Shown here in pieces: positions 24,492 through 33,494 of a DNA stretch of 64,000 nucleotides. Source of the stretch: Catenulispora rubra (GTDB taxonomy: Bacteria; Actinomycetota; Actinomycetes; Streptomycetales; Catenulisporaceae); contig NZ_JAACYW010000001.1 in assembly GCF_015356825.1 (NCBI RefSeq), positions 1 to 64,000 on the forward strand, written 5' to 3'. Under the pieces are notes generated by a model. The model searched no databases and was not told the DNA's origin. It saw only the letters and a program-made list of their open reading frames with translations. How positions within the stretch are numbered: position 1 is the stretch's first letter; every line of letters starts with the position of its first letter. The translations under genes and the position numbers were made by a program.

Positions 24492-26165
24492 ATGAGCCCC
24501 GACTTCTGCCGGCTGGACGAAGCCGTCGCCAGGTACGTCCGGCCCGGCGACGCCGTCCACGTCATGATGGGACACAGCCGCTGGAGCGCGCTGGTCCGCG
24601 AGCTGGCCCGGCAGCACTGGAACAAGCCTTCGCGGTTCACTCTGATCATGGCGAGCCTGTCCTCCCTCGGCGCGGTTCTGTTCCGGTCCGGAAGCATCGA
24701 GAAGGTCATCACCGTCTACTCCGGAGACTCATTCCCGGTGTTCACGCCCAACCCGGTCTTCCAGCAGGCTTACGCCGACGGCTCGGTGACGGTCGAGAAC
24801 TGGTCGTTCCTGAGTTACATCCAGCGTTTGCGGGCGGCCGCCACCGGGGTCCCCGCGGTCGTGACCGGCTCAGTGCGGGACTCCTCGATGGCGGCGAACG
24901 AAGGCTATGAGGAGGTTGACACCCGGTTCGGCCGGGTCGGCCTGGTCTCGCCACTGGCGCCGGACATCGCCCTCGTGCACGCCGCGATCGCCGACCGGCA
25001 GGGCAACCTCGCCATCGCACCGCCGATGTTCGAGGGTTCGATCGGCGCGTTCGCCGCCCGCCGGGGCGTGCTCGCCACAGTGGAGAAGGTGGTCGAGGAC
25101 CTCCGGCCCTGGTCGTCGCTGGTCCGCATCCCGGCACACCGGGTGCTCGCCGTCGTCGAGGCGCCGTTCGGCGCACACCCCGGCGGCGTCTTCGCCGGAC
25201 CCTCGGGCACCCGGCTGCCGGTGGAGGGCTACGCCGAGGACGTCGCGTTCTGGGTCTGCGCACGCGAGGCGAGCCGGTCACCCGCGTTCGACGACTGGAT
25301 CCGCGAGTGGATCCTCGACCCTGCGGATCACGAAGCCTACCTGGCGAAACTCGGGCAAGAGCGGCTGTCGGGCCTGGCGAGCGCGGTCGGCAGGCCGACT
25401 CCCCCGACCGGCCGGGGCGAGCACACCGGTCCCGTGACCCCGGCCGAACGCGCGGCGGCGTGGCTGAGCGAGCTGGTCCGGGCCCGGATCGCGCAGACCG
25501 GCGCAGCCACCGTACTGGCCGGCGCCGGGCTGGCGAACCTGGCCGCCTGGGTGGGCGTCGAGAAGGCGAAGGCCGATGGCCACCAGGTCGCGCTCGCGGC
25601 GGAACTCGGGTTGTGGGACTACACCCCCGCCGAGGGCGACCCGTTCATCTTCAGCTTTGCCAACTTCCCGACGTCGTCGATGCTGCTCGACACCGAGCAG
25701 GTGCTGGGAACTGTCGTGAACGGCCCGTCCACCCGGTCGATCGCGTGCGTGGGTGCGGCGGAGATCGACCGGCACGGCAACATCAACACCACCCGGCTCG
25801 CCGACGGCCGGTACCTCGTCGGCTCGGGCGGTGCGAACGACGTCGTCACGAACGCCGACGAAACCCTCGTCGTCGGCACGATGAGCCCGCGCCGGTTCGT
25901 CGAACGATGCGGCTACATCACGAGCCCCGGCGCTCACGTGCGGGCCGTGGCGACCGACCTCGGGATCCTGACCAGCCGCGACGACGATCTGGTCCTGACT
26001 CACATCGCGCCTGGTGAAAGTGTCGAACATGTCCGGTCCCGCTGCGGCTGGGACCTGGCAGTCGCCGACGACCTGGCAGAACTCCCGTCCATCTCGGACG
26101 CTGACGTCAAGCAGCTCCGGAAGTACGACCGCGAGGGCTTGTTCCTCCGAAAGGGAAACGCATGA
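24492..26165 (+). CDS. Class I CoA-transferase, fused alpha and beta subunits
   Basis: A 557-residue protein made of two CoA-transferase domains that are usually separate subunits. The alpha-like half covers about residues 1-290 ([39 protein letters not shown]). The beta-like half starts near 320 ([20 protein letters not shown]) and contains [12 protein letters not shown], where the Glu aligns with the catalytic glutamate of the family, and [13 protein letters not shown]. Relatives are glutaconate CoA-transferase and IpdAB, a ring-opening hydrolase in steroid degradation. Fusion keeps a 1:1 ratio. It could activate the entry substrate or hydrolyse a cyclic intermediate; the Glu supports transferase chemistry. 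Confidence 0.82.
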   Translation: MSPDFCRLDEAVARYVRPGDAVHVMMGHSRWSALVRELARQHWNKPSRFTLIMASLSSLGAVLFRSGSIEKVITVYSGDSFPVFTPNPVFQQAYADGSVTVENWSFLSYIQRLRAAATGVPAVVTGSVRDSSMAANEGYEEVDTRFGRVGLVSPLAPDIALVHAAIADRQGNLAIAPPMFEGSIGAFAARRGVLATVEKVVEDLRPWSSLVRIPAHRVLAVVEAPFGAHPGGVFAGPSGTRLPVEGYAEDVAFWVCAREASRSPAFDDWIREWILDPADHEAYLAKLGQERLSGLASAVGRPTPPTGRGEHTGPVTPAERAAAWLSELVRARIAQTGAATVLAGAGLANLAAWVGVEKAKADGHQVALAAELGLWDYTPAEGDPFIFSFANFPTSSMLLDTEQVLGTVVNGPSTRSIACVGAAEIDRHGNINTTRLADGRYLVGSGGANDVVTNADETLVVGTMSPRRFVERCGYITSPGAHVRAVATDLGILTSRDDDLVLTHIAPGESVEHVRSRCGWDLAVADDLAELPSISDADVKQLRKYDREGLFLRKGNA

Positions 26166-26983
26166 ACCGCTACTCCCGCTTCGAAAACCTGCGGGTGGAC
26201 GGACCTGACGACGTCGGCGTCGTCGAGCTGGTCCTTGAAGCGCCGAACCTCAACGCGGTGAGCGAAGCCGCGCACGGCGACCTCGCCGACATCTGGCGCG
26301 CGTTCGACCGCGATCCGGGCGTCAACACCGTGCTGCTGCGCGGCGAGGGCAAGGGTTTTTCCGCAGGCGGTTCGTTCGATCTGGTCGAAAAGCTCTCCAC
26401 CGACTACGAGACGCGGACTCGCACGATGCGCGAGGCCCGGGACCTGGTCTACAACGTCATCGACTGCACGAAGCCGATCGTCTCGGCCATCCACGGCCCG
26501 GCGGTCGGCGCCGGGCTTGTAGCCGGCCTGCTGGCCGACGTCTCGGTGGTCACGAAGACCGCCAAGATCATCGACGGGCACACCCGCCTGGGCGTCGCCG
26601 CCGGCGACCACGCGGCGGTGTGCTGGCCGCTGCTGTGCGGGATGGCGAAGGCGAAGTACTACCTGATGACCTGCCGCCCGCTGACCGGTGAGGAAGCCGA
26701 GCGGATCGGACTGGTCTCGCTCTGCGTCGAGGAGGAGGCCGAACTGCTGCCGACCGCGCGTGAAGTCGCCCGCGAGCTGGCCTTGGGCGCCCCGGACGCC
26801 ATCCGTTGGACCAAACAGAGCCTCAACGCGTGGTACCGGCAGGTCGCAGGAGCCATCTTCGACTCCTCACTCGCGCTCGAGTTCTACGGCTTCGGCGGGC
26901 CCGAGGTTCGCGAAGGCCTGGCCTCCCACCGCGAACGGCGCAAGCCCGACTTCACCCGGCGGCCGGGAGACCACGATGCCTGA
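26162..26983 (+). CDS. Enoyl-CoA hydratase/isomerase (crotonase family)
   Basis: A 273-residue crotonase-fold protein. It has [15 protein letters not shown], the oxyanion-hole segment [16 protein letters not shown], and [26 protein letters not shown] as the second oxyanion element, then [15 protein letters not shown] where hydratases carry their catalytic acids. The Asp there may replace one Glu, so ring opening or isomerisation is possible as well as hydration. It overlaps the CoA-transferase by 4 bases and the CaiB gene by 8. Confidence 0.87.
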   Translation: MNRYSRFENLRVDGPDDVGVVELVLEAPNLNAVSEAAHGDLADIWRAFDRDPGVNTVLLRGEGKGFSAGGSFDLVEKLSTDYETRTRTMREARDLVYNVIDCTKPIVSAIHGPAVGAGLVAGLLADVSVVTKTAKIIDGHTRLGVAAGDHAAVCWPLLCGMAKAKYYLMTCRPLTGEEAERIGLVSLCVEEEAELLPTAREVARELALGAPDAIRWTKQSLNAWYRQVAGAIFDSSLALEFYGFGGPEVREGLASHRERRKPDFTRRPGDHDA

Positions 26984-28133
26984 CGCTCTGCTCAGCGGAC
27001 TGCGTGTGGTCGAGATCTCGAGCTACGTCGCGACACCGTTGTGCGGCCTCACCCTCGCGCAGTTGGGCGCCGACGTCGTACGCGTCGAGCCGCTCGGAGG
27101 TGCGGCGGACCGGACCCGGTGGCCGCTGGCCGACTCCGGCACGAGTCTGTACTGGTCAGGGCTGAACAAGGGGAAGCGTGCGATAGCCGTCGACCTGGAG
27201 TCCGAAGGGGACCGCAAGCGGGTCGCCGACCTGATCGTCCACGGTGGCCCGTGCGTCGTCGTCAGCAACACCGACCGCCACCCCGACCTCGGCTACCCGG
27301 CGCTGTCTGCCTGCCGCCCGGACATGATCCACGTCCTGTTGGAAGGCCGCGCAGACGGCGGCGCCGCGGTGGACTACACGGTCCAGGCGGGCACCGGGTT
27401 CCCGCTGATCACCGGCCCGGCCGAAACGCCGGCACCGGTCAACCACGTGCTCCCTGCGTGGGACATCGCCGCCGGCCTGTACCTGGCTGTCGGGCTGCTC
27501 GCCGCCGAACGGCACCGGCTGGAGACCGGCCGCGGGAGTTCGATCCGAGTCGCCCTCGAAGAAGTCGCCCTCGCCACGGCGGGTAACCTCGGCTACCTGG
27601 CTGAAGCACAGGTGACGGGCCATGAGCGCGCGAAATCGAGCAATGACGTCTACGGCACGTACGGCCGCGACTTCCTGACAGCGGACGGCATCCGCGTCAT
27701 GGTGGTCGTGCTGACGCAGCGCCACTGGACCAAACTCCTGAACGCGACCGGACTCAGCGCTGCCTTCGCCGCTCTGAGCGAGTCGCTGGACATCGACTTC
27801 TCCCAGGAGTCCACCCGCTTCGAATACCGTGACGTGATCTCGACGCTCCTGAGCCGATGGTTCGGGCGTACACGATTCACCGACGCCGCCGAGTCGCTCG
27901 ACCGCCACCGGATCCTGTGGCAGCGCTACCGGACCTTCGAGGAACTGGGCCGTGACGGCGGCGGGGCCCTGCAGGGCCTGGACCTGTTCGCTCCGGTCGA
28001 CCAGCCCGGTGTCGGCACCCACCTGGCTCCCAAGTCACCGATACTCGTCGACGGCGGCCGCGCCGCACCTCTCGCGGCGCCGGCTGTCGGCCAGCACAAC
28101 GCCGACCTGCTGTCGCCGCCACAACTGTCCTGA
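26976..28133 (+). CDS. CaiB/BaiF-family (class III) CoA-transferase
   Basis: A 385-residue class III CoA-transferase with [21 protein letters not shown], the [11 protein letters not shown]oA-binding region, [18 protein letters not shown], and [20 protein letters not shown]. The aspartate that carries the acyl group normally sits in a Y/HD motif near residue 150; here the segment reads [13 protein letters not shown] with D before Y, so the Asp is probably present. Last gene of the operon. It may activate the starting acid by exchange with an end-product CoA ester, giving the operon two transferases of unrelated fold. Confidence 0.85.
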   Translation: MPDALLSGLRVVEISSYVATPLCGLTLAQLGADVVRVEPLGGAADRTRWPLADSGTSLYWSGLNKGKRAIAVDLESEGDRKRVADLIVHGGPCVVVSNTDRHPDLGYPALSACRPDMIHVLLEGRADGGAAVDYTVQAGTGFPLITGPAETPAPVNHVLPAWDIAAGLYLAVGLLAAERHRLETGRGSSIRVALEEVALATAGNLGYLAEAQVTGHERAKSSNDVYGTYGRDFLTADGIRVMVVVLTQRHWTKLLNATGLSAAFAALSESLDIDFSQESTRFEYRDVISTLLSRWFGRTRFTDAAESLDRHRILWQRYRTFEELGRDGGGALQGLDLFAPVDQPGVGTHLAPKSPILVDGGRAAPLAAPAVGQHNADLLSPPQLS

Positions 28134-28395
28134 ACAGTAGGCCACCGCATCAGTTGTGACCCGCTGCAGGCGGTGCTGGATCGTCATTGCCGTCCAGGAT
28201 GTAGATCAGCACCTCAGCCCTCGATGACGGCAGCAGTTTCGCGGGCCGTGACGCCGGCAGACCGGCCGGCGGCCGACCAGCGTCCCAGAACGAATGCCCA
28301 GCCTGGTGTCGCCATCGGCCAAGTCTGACCTCGAAGAAGCCGCAGCGGCCGTCTCACGGCCGACCCTGTCGGCGGAACGTAGGCGGCGGAGCGAA
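28134..28395. other. Convergent intergenic region
   Basis: 262 bases between the end of the ten-gene operon and the 3' end of the LysR gene. No clear coding sequence or strong hairpin was seen. Confidence 0.4.
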
Positions 28396-29331
28396 TCAAC
28401 CCTGGTCATGCGAGTCGTCAGCGGGGCGGTCCAGCAATTGCTCCATGAACGCCCGGCAAGCTGGGCCCGGTCGCCTACCTGCCGAGGTCGCGATGTGGAT
28501 CCTGCGCTCGGCCCAGGGCTCGGCCAGTTCGACGACCGCGACCGAGTCCAGGAACTCCTTGCCGACCAGACTCTCCGGTTGTGCGGTCACCCCTAGCCCG
28601 GCTCGCACCAGGCTGAGCGCGACCCCGCCGGTGCGCACGCTCTGCGCTGGTTCGAACTCCTGGCCCAGCCGGCGCGCGGCAGCACGGAACACGTCGACCA
28701 TCGGGCCCACCGCGATCACGGTCTCCGGGAGCAGTTCCGCGAAGGTCACGCTGAGCCGGCTGGCCAGCCGGTGGTCCCGGGGCAGTGCCACCACGATCCG
28801 GTCACGCCGGTAGGGCGTCACGTCGACTCCGGTCAGATCGAGTTCGTGCGCGGCGGCGAAGACACCGAGATCCGCTTCGCCGCGCGCGACCTGTTGCACG
28901 ATCTCCTTGTTCTCAACCTCGTGGACGATCAGCCGCACCTTCGGGTACTGCTTGCGAAATTCGCCGAGTTCGCGGGCAAGGAACGGCGCGATGATCGACT
29001 GCGCGGACGCCGTCGTGAGGTCGCCCCGCACGCCCTCGGTGAAGGCCGCGATCTCGGACCGGATGTCCTCCAGGCTGCCGAAGATCTTGCCGACGTGCCG
29101 GGCCAGCACAGCGCCCGCGGGGGTCGGCACCACGCCCCGCGGGGTACGCTCGAGCAGCTCGATCCCGGCGATGTGCTCCAAATCGTGGATGCGCTTGGTG
29201 GCGGTCGACGCGGACACGTTCTCCCGGATCGCGGCCAGGCCGATCTGCTTCTCCTCGACCGCGGACAGGAACAGCCGCAGCGTGAGGAGGTCCACCTGCC
29301 TGATCAGGTGCAATCGGTTGAACGCGCCCAC
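28396..29331 (-). CDS. LysR-family regulator
   Basis: A 311-residue regulator. The N-terminal helix-turn-helix (residues about 13-70) reads LLTLRLFLSAVEEKQIGLAAIRENVSASTATKRIHDLEHIAGIELLERTPRGVVPT. The effector domain (VRLIVHEVENKEIVQQVARGEADLGVFA) follows. The ATKR turn is of the MdcR/malonate-like subgroup. Start is GTG 29331, with GGAGGT about 7 bases upstream. It lies 52 bases after the PaaK-like gene on the same strand, so it is probably the last gene of the minus-strand CoA operon and its regulator. Confidence 0.9.
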   Translation of the reverse strand: MGAFNRLHLIRQVDLLTLRLFLSAVEEKQIGLAAIRENVSASTATKRIHDLEHIAGIELLERTPRGVVPTPAGAVLARHVGKIFGSLEDIRSEIAAFTEGVRGDLTTASAQSIIAPFLARELGEFRKQYPKVRLIVHEVENKEIVQQVARGEADLGVFAAAHELDLTGVDVTPYRRDRIVVALPRDHRLASRLSVTFAELLPETVIAVGPMVDVFRAAARRLGQEFEPAQSVRTGGVALSLVRAGLGVTAQPESLVGKEFLDSVAVVELAEPWAERRIHIATSAGRRPGPACRAFMEQLLDRPADDSHDQG

Positions 29332-29383
29332 ACCACCACCTCCGTCTGCCTGGATTCAACCCGCTCCCCCGGCGGCCGACAAC

Positions 29384-30715
29384 TCAGGCCGGTCCGCCTC
29401 GCTCGACCAGGGCGACCTTCACGTGGTCGGGCCGCTTGAGCGTCCCTGCCGGGACGAGGGTGACAGTGGCCTTGACGTTGAGAGCGGACCGGATCCGCTG
29501 CTCGATCATGGCGCGCAGCCCGGCGTCCGTGCTGTCCGGGTGTTCGACGACGATCGGCAGCGGCTTCTGGGTGGAATGGCCGTCGAAGTCGGGGCGGATG
29601 CGCATCTCGCCCGGGGTCAGCTCAGCGACCAGCTGCTTGATGGCCGACGGGAAGACGTTGATCCCGCGCACGATGAGCATGTCGTCGGTGCGGCCCACGC
29701 AGCGGATCTTGTAGCCGGTCCGGCCGCAGGGGCAGTCGGTGTCGGTGACGACGACGTGGTCGCGGGTGCGGAACCGCACTAGCGGCGAAGCCTGCCGCCG
29801 CAGTGCCGTGTAGACGAGCTCACCCTGCGCGCCTGCCACCGGCTCGACCCGATCACCGGTCTCCGGATCGATCAGCTCGGCCACCATCAGGTCTGGAGAC
29901 AGGAAGTGCATGCCGTCGGCGGCCCCGCACTCCCCCCAGTATGTACAGGCGATGTCCGTGCCGCCCAGCATTTCACGCGACGTCGCGCCCCACAGCGACT
30001 CGAGCTTCTCCCGGACCGCGGGCAGACCTCCTCCAGGTTCGCCGCCGACGCTGATCGCCCGCACCCCCAGCTCCCGCGCGCACTTCCCTACGATCTCCGG
30101 GGCCTGCTCGGCCAGGTAGACCAGGAAGTAGGGGGTGCCGATCAAGGCATCCGGCCTCTGGTCGGCTTGGACACGCAACAGCCGCTCCGCGCCCGCCTCG
30201 GCACCGATGGGGATGTCCACGATCCCCATGTACTGCAGGATCTGCACAATCGGCAGCCCGCCGACAAACCCCTTGCTCATGCCGAACGCGTGCAACACCC
30301 GGTCGCCGGGTCGGAACCCGTTCGCGTACAGCGCCCTGGCTCCCAGCTCGCACCACGTGGTGATGTCGCTCGGGGTCAAACCCACGTAGGAGGGGCTCCC
30401 GGTCGTCCCGGAGGACGCCTGGATCTGCACCACCTCCGCCCGCTCGGCCGCGATGTGCGTCCCCAGCGGCGGGGCCGCTGCCAGGCTGTCACGCAACTCG
30501 TGCTTCTCGGTGAAGGGCAACCCGGCCAGATCCTCGACGGTCCGCACCCCGGCCGGATCGACGCCGGCCTGGGCGAACTTGGCCCGGTAGAAGGCGCTTC
30601 GTCCAGCCAGGTATGCCAGCTGCTCGCGCAACCGTTCGTCCTGGACGGCCCGGGCTTCCGTCGGCGATGCGGACTCGATCGCGCTCCAGTGGGCCGCCGA
30701 GTGGGGAGCAACCAT
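29384..30715 (-). CDS. PaaK-like aryl/acyl-CoA ligase
   Basis: A 443-residue ligase of the phenylacetate-CoA ligase type. It has YRAKFAQAGVDPAGVRTVEDLAGLP near the start, the ATP loop QASSGTTGSPSYVGLT (about residue 98), GGTDIACTYWGE, SPLVRFRTRDHV, and CPCGRTGYKIRCVGRTDDMLIVRGINVFPSAI. It forms an acyl-CoA from a carboxylic acid, ATP and CoA. PaaK relatives include IpfF, which activates 2-arylpropionates. It probably supplies the entry step of the 30739-37675 operon. GAGGAG lies 7 bases upstream of the ATG. Confidence 0.88.
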   Translation of the reverse strand: MVAPHSAAHWSAIESASPTEARAVQDERLREQLAYLAGRSAFYRAKFAQAGVDPAGVRTVEDLAGLPFTEKHELRDSLAAAPPLGTHIAAERAEVVQIQASSGTTGSPSYVGLTPSDITTWCELGARALYANGFRPGDRVLHAFGMSKGFVGGLPIVQILQYMGIVDIPIGAEAGAERLLRVQADQRPDALIGTPYFLVYLAEQAPEIVGKCARELGVRAISVGGEPGGGLPAVREKLESLWGATSREMLGGTDIACTYWGECGAADGMHFLSPDLMVAELIDPETGDRVEPVAGAQGELVYTALRRQASPLVRFRTRDHVVVTDTDCPCGRTGYKIRCVGRTDDMLIVRGINVFPSAIKQLVAELTPGEMRIRPDFDGHSTQKPLPIVVEHPDSTDAGLRAMIEQRIRSALNVKATVTLVPAGTLKRPDHVKVALVERGGPA

Positions 30716-30738
30716 GACGCGTCTCCTCTCTTCCAGGA

Positions 30739-31887
30739 TCAGGCGCGGGCCGGCAGGACCGAACCGAGCAGGTCGTTGTCCGCCCCGATTTCGCGGACGC
30801 TGTGCAGGGGTGGCGGGCGCAGGCCGTCGAACGACAGCGGGAGCCCGACCACGCCGATCTCACCGGGGTCCGCGGTACCGATGATGCCGAGCTCGCGCGT
30901 CTGCTCGTGGGCCACGAGCTCCGCGGTCGTCTGCACCGGCGCGCACGGGATCCCGGCGTCTTCCAGCCGCGCCCGCCACTGCGCCCGGGTGCCCGTCGCC
31001 AGACGGTCCCCGATGAGCCGGTCGATCTCTGCGCGATTGTCCAGCCGCGCGGAGTTGGTGGCGAAACGGGGATCATCCGCCCACTGCGGTCGGTCGAGCG
31101 CGGCGCACAACCGCGTGAACAGAGCGTCGTTGGCGCAGCTGACGATCAGTGCGCCGTCCGTGGTGGAGAAGGCACGGTGCGGCACGATGAACGCGACCCC
31201 GGACCCGTGCCGGCTTCCCGGGTTCCCGTCGGCCTGGTGGCCTGCGATGCCGACTGACATCCACGCGATCGCCGTCTCCAGCAGGGAGGCGTCGACGGTC
31301 GCGCCGGTGTGCTTGAGGTGTCGGCGGTGCAGCGCGGCGAGCACGCCGATCACGGCCCACATCCCGGTCCCGAAATCCACGATGGAGACTCCGGCCCGCA
31401 CCGGTCCGCCGTCCTCCTCCCCGGTGATGTCCATGATGCCGGAGAACGCCTGCATAAGCGGGTCGTAGCCGGGTAGTTCGCGCAGCGGTCCAGCCTTGCC
31501 GAACGCGCCGATCTCGCAGTGGATCAGCTCCGGCTTGGTCACGCGCAGGCTGTCCGCGTCCAGCCCATACCGCGCTGCGCTGCCGGGTCGCAGATTGTGC
31601 AGGAAGACGTCCGCCCGCTCGGCGATCAGCCGGTGCAGCGTCGCGAGCTGTCCGCCGTCCTTGATATCCAGGCGCAGGTATCGGCGGCCACGGTTCAGGG
31701 CGTGGAACGCAGCTCCGTCCCCCTTCCACTTGCTGGGCCCCCAGCCGCGCGCAGAGTCGCCCGTGGGACGCTCCACCTTCCACACCTCGGCACCGAGCTC
31801 GGCCAGGATCTTGCCTGCGAACGGAGCCGACGCGCTGTCGCTCAGCTCCACCACCACGATCCCCGCGAGGGGCAGTTCACGCGTCAT
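30739..31887 (-). CDS. CaiB/BaiF-family CoA-transferase A
   Basis: A 382-residue class III CoA-transferase with LAGIVVVELSDSASAPFAGKIL, AEVWKVERPTGD, and the active-site Asp in GYDPLMQAFSGIM. The second of two adjacent ATGs (31887) is chosen because GGAGG is 5 bases upstream of it. It overlaps the neighbouring CaiB-like gene by 11 bases. With two such transferases side by side, either one forms a heteromer with the other, or each handles a different acid. Confidence 0.87.
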   Translation of the reverse strand: MTRELPLAGIVVVELSDSASAPFAGKILAELGAEVWKVERPTGDSARGWGPSKWKGDGAAFHALNRGRRYLRLDIKDGGQLATLHRLIAERADVFLHNLRPGSAARYGLDADSLRVTKPELIHCEIGAFGKAGPLRELPGYDPLMQAFSGIMDITGEEDGGPVRAGVSIVDFGTGMWAVIGVLAALHRRHLKHTGATVDASLLETAIAWMSVGIAGHQADGNPGSRHGSGVAFIVPHRAFSTTDGALIVSCANDALFTRLCAALDRPQWADDPRFATNSARLDNRAEIDRLIGDRLATGTRAQWRARLEDAGIPCAPVQTTAELVAHEQTRELGIIGTADPGEIGVVGLPLSFDGLRPPPLHSVREIGADNDLLGSVLPARA

Positions 31888-33085
31888 CATGTCCTCCGGT
31901 TCCGGCGGCGCCCGAGCCGAACAGCTCGCCGATCTCGTCCTGGCTGAAGCCGAACTCCCGCAGCACTTCCGCCGAGTGCTCGCCGAGCCGCGGCGCGGGA
32001 TACCGCACCTCCGGTGTGCTCTCGCTCCACCGCTGTGGGATGCCGATCGTGCGCAGCAGGCCCTCCGAGGGATGGTCCTGCTCGGCGAAGAACCCGACCC
32101 CGGTCATGTGCGGATCGTCCAGCAGGGTCTCCGGGGTGTTCATCCGGATCGCCGGGATGTCGGCTTCCTCGAGAAGCTTCACCCACTCGCTGGTGGACCG
32201 GGTGGCGAACGCCTCGGCGAGGAACGCGTACAGTTCGCCGATGTGCTCGGTCCGGCCGTGGATGTCCGCGAACCGCGGGTCCGCTGCGAGGTCCGGCCGG
32301 CCGACCGCGGCGAAGAATCGCTGCCAGTGCCGGTCGGTATAGATGTTGACGCCGAGATAGCCGTCAAGCGTCCGGTAGGGACGGCGATCAGAGTTCATCA
32401 TCCGGGCGTAACCCCAGTTCCCGATCGGCGGCACGAACGTGTGCCCATAGAGGTGGTCGCCCATCACGAAATGCGCGAACGTCTCGAACATCGGGACCTG
32501 GACCTCTTGTCCGCGACCGGTGCGTTCCCGGTGGAACAGGGCCATCGCGACCGCCGTCGAGGCGGCCATCCCGACGACCCGGTCCGCGATCGCTGCGGCT
32601 ACGTACACAGGTTCGCCCTGTCCACGGCTCTGGAGCACCGGCATGCCCACCGCCGCCTGGATCAGGTCGTCGTACGCGGGCTTCGCAGCGTACGGACCGC
32701 CCTGACCGAACCCGAAACAACCGCAGTAGACCAACCTCGGGTTGCTGTCACGGACGTCCGGATATGACAGGCCGAGCCGGTCCATCGCCGTCGGCCGCAG
32801 GCTGTGCAGTAAAACGTCCGCGGACCGCACCATGCGGGTAAGCGTGTTCCGGCCATCGGGATGCTTGAGGTCCAGCACCAGGCTGCGCTTGTTCCGGTTG
32901 AGGTGCAGGAAGATCGCAGCCATTCCCGGGTTGCGGTGCGGGCCGACGCCGCGGGTGGTGTCCCCGTCGGGTGATTCGACCTTGACGACGTCCGCACCCA
33001 TGTCCGCGAGCAGCAGCGACGCGTACGGGCCCATGAAGTTCGAGGTCAGATCCAGGATCCGCACGCCGTTGAGCGGTCCGGTCAT
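31877..33085 (-). CDS. CaiB/BaiF-family CoA-transferase B
   Basis: A 402-residue class III CoA-transferase. Features are LNGVRILDLTSNFMGPYASLLLADMGADVVKVESPDGD, the linker NRNKRSLVLDLKHPDGR, and the active-site Asp in AYDDLIQAAVGMP. Start ATG 33085 has AGGAGG 7 bases upstream. The frame is open far upstream, but that part overlaps the DUF35 gene and is not CaiB-like. It lies directly after the DUF35 gene and overlaps transferase A. It probably cycles CoA between a late product and a fresh substrate molecule. Confidence 0.87.
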   Translation of the reverse strand: MTGPLNGVRILDLTSNFMGPYASLLLADMGADVVKVESPDGDTTRGVGPHRNPGMAAIFLHLNRNKRSLVLDLKHPDGRNTLTRMVRSADVLLHSLRPTAMDRLGLSYPDVRDSNPRLVYCGCFGFGQGGPYAAKPAYDDLIQAAVGMPVLQSRGQGEPVYVAAAIADRVVGMAASTAVAMALFHRERTGRGQEVQVPMFETFAHFVMGDHLYGHTFVPPIGNWGYARMMNSDRRPYRTLDGYLGVNIYTDRHWQRFFAAVGRPDLAADPRFADIHGRTEHIGELYAFLAEAFATRSTSEWVKLLEEADIPAIRMNTPETLLDDPHMTGVGFFAEQDHPSEGLLRTIGIPQRWSESTPEVRYPAPRLGEHSAEVLREFGFSQDEIGELFGSGAAGTGGHDDA

Positions 33086-33086
33086 G

Positions 33087-33494
33087 TCATCCTCCTGATA
33101 CCGGCGCGAACACGGGGAGGGTTTGCTCGCCGCGGCGCACGAACCGCACCTCGACCGGGGTACCGATCCGGACGGTGCCCGGTTCGGCGTCGATCTGGCC
33201 GAACAGCCGGTAGCCCTCGGCCAGCTCGACGAATCCGACGGTGTAGGGCACCATCGCGGCCCACACCGGCGTCGGGCCACGCATCACCGTGCTGAATGAC
33301 CACACCGTTCCGCGCCCACTGGACTCTTCCCAGGTCAGCGAACGCGCGGAACAGTACGGGCAGACCGAGTGCGCGGGCCAGACTACTTCGAGGCAGGCAC
33401 CACACCGCTGGACGATAAGCCGCTGCTCCTCGAGAGCAGCCCAGTAAGGCTCGGCATCGAGCAGTCGGTAGGGCTGGGGCCAGTCCAAACTCAT
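33087..33494 (-). CDS. DUF35 zinc-ribbon/OB-fold protein, partner of the thiolase-like gene
   Basis: A 135-residue protein with a rubredoxin-like zinc ribbon, CGAC...CPYC (residues about 31-48), and an OB-fold region ending in VEVRFVRRG. DUF35 proteins act with SCP2/Ltp thiolase-like proteins; ChsH2 does so with the aldolase Ltp2 in steroid side-chain degradation, and IpfE with IpfD in ibuprofen breakdown. Its start shares bases with the stop of the thiolase-like gene (TGATG), which supports a 1:1 complex. Confidence 0.88.
   Translation of the reverse strand: MSLDWPQPYRLLDAEPYWAALEEQRLIVQRCGACLEVVWPAHSVCPYCSARSLTWEESSGRGTVWSFSTVMRGPTPVWAAMVPYTVGFVELAEGYRLFGQIDAEPGTVRIGTPVEVRFVRRGEQTLPVFAPVSGG

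Noticed and set aside
18080..28133. Reading the ten-gene operon as steroid C/D-ring degradation because of the IpdAB-like transferase
   Set aside because: IpdC- and IpdF-specific genes are missing and the CitE-like lyase has no place in that pathway. The similarity is at superfamily level only.
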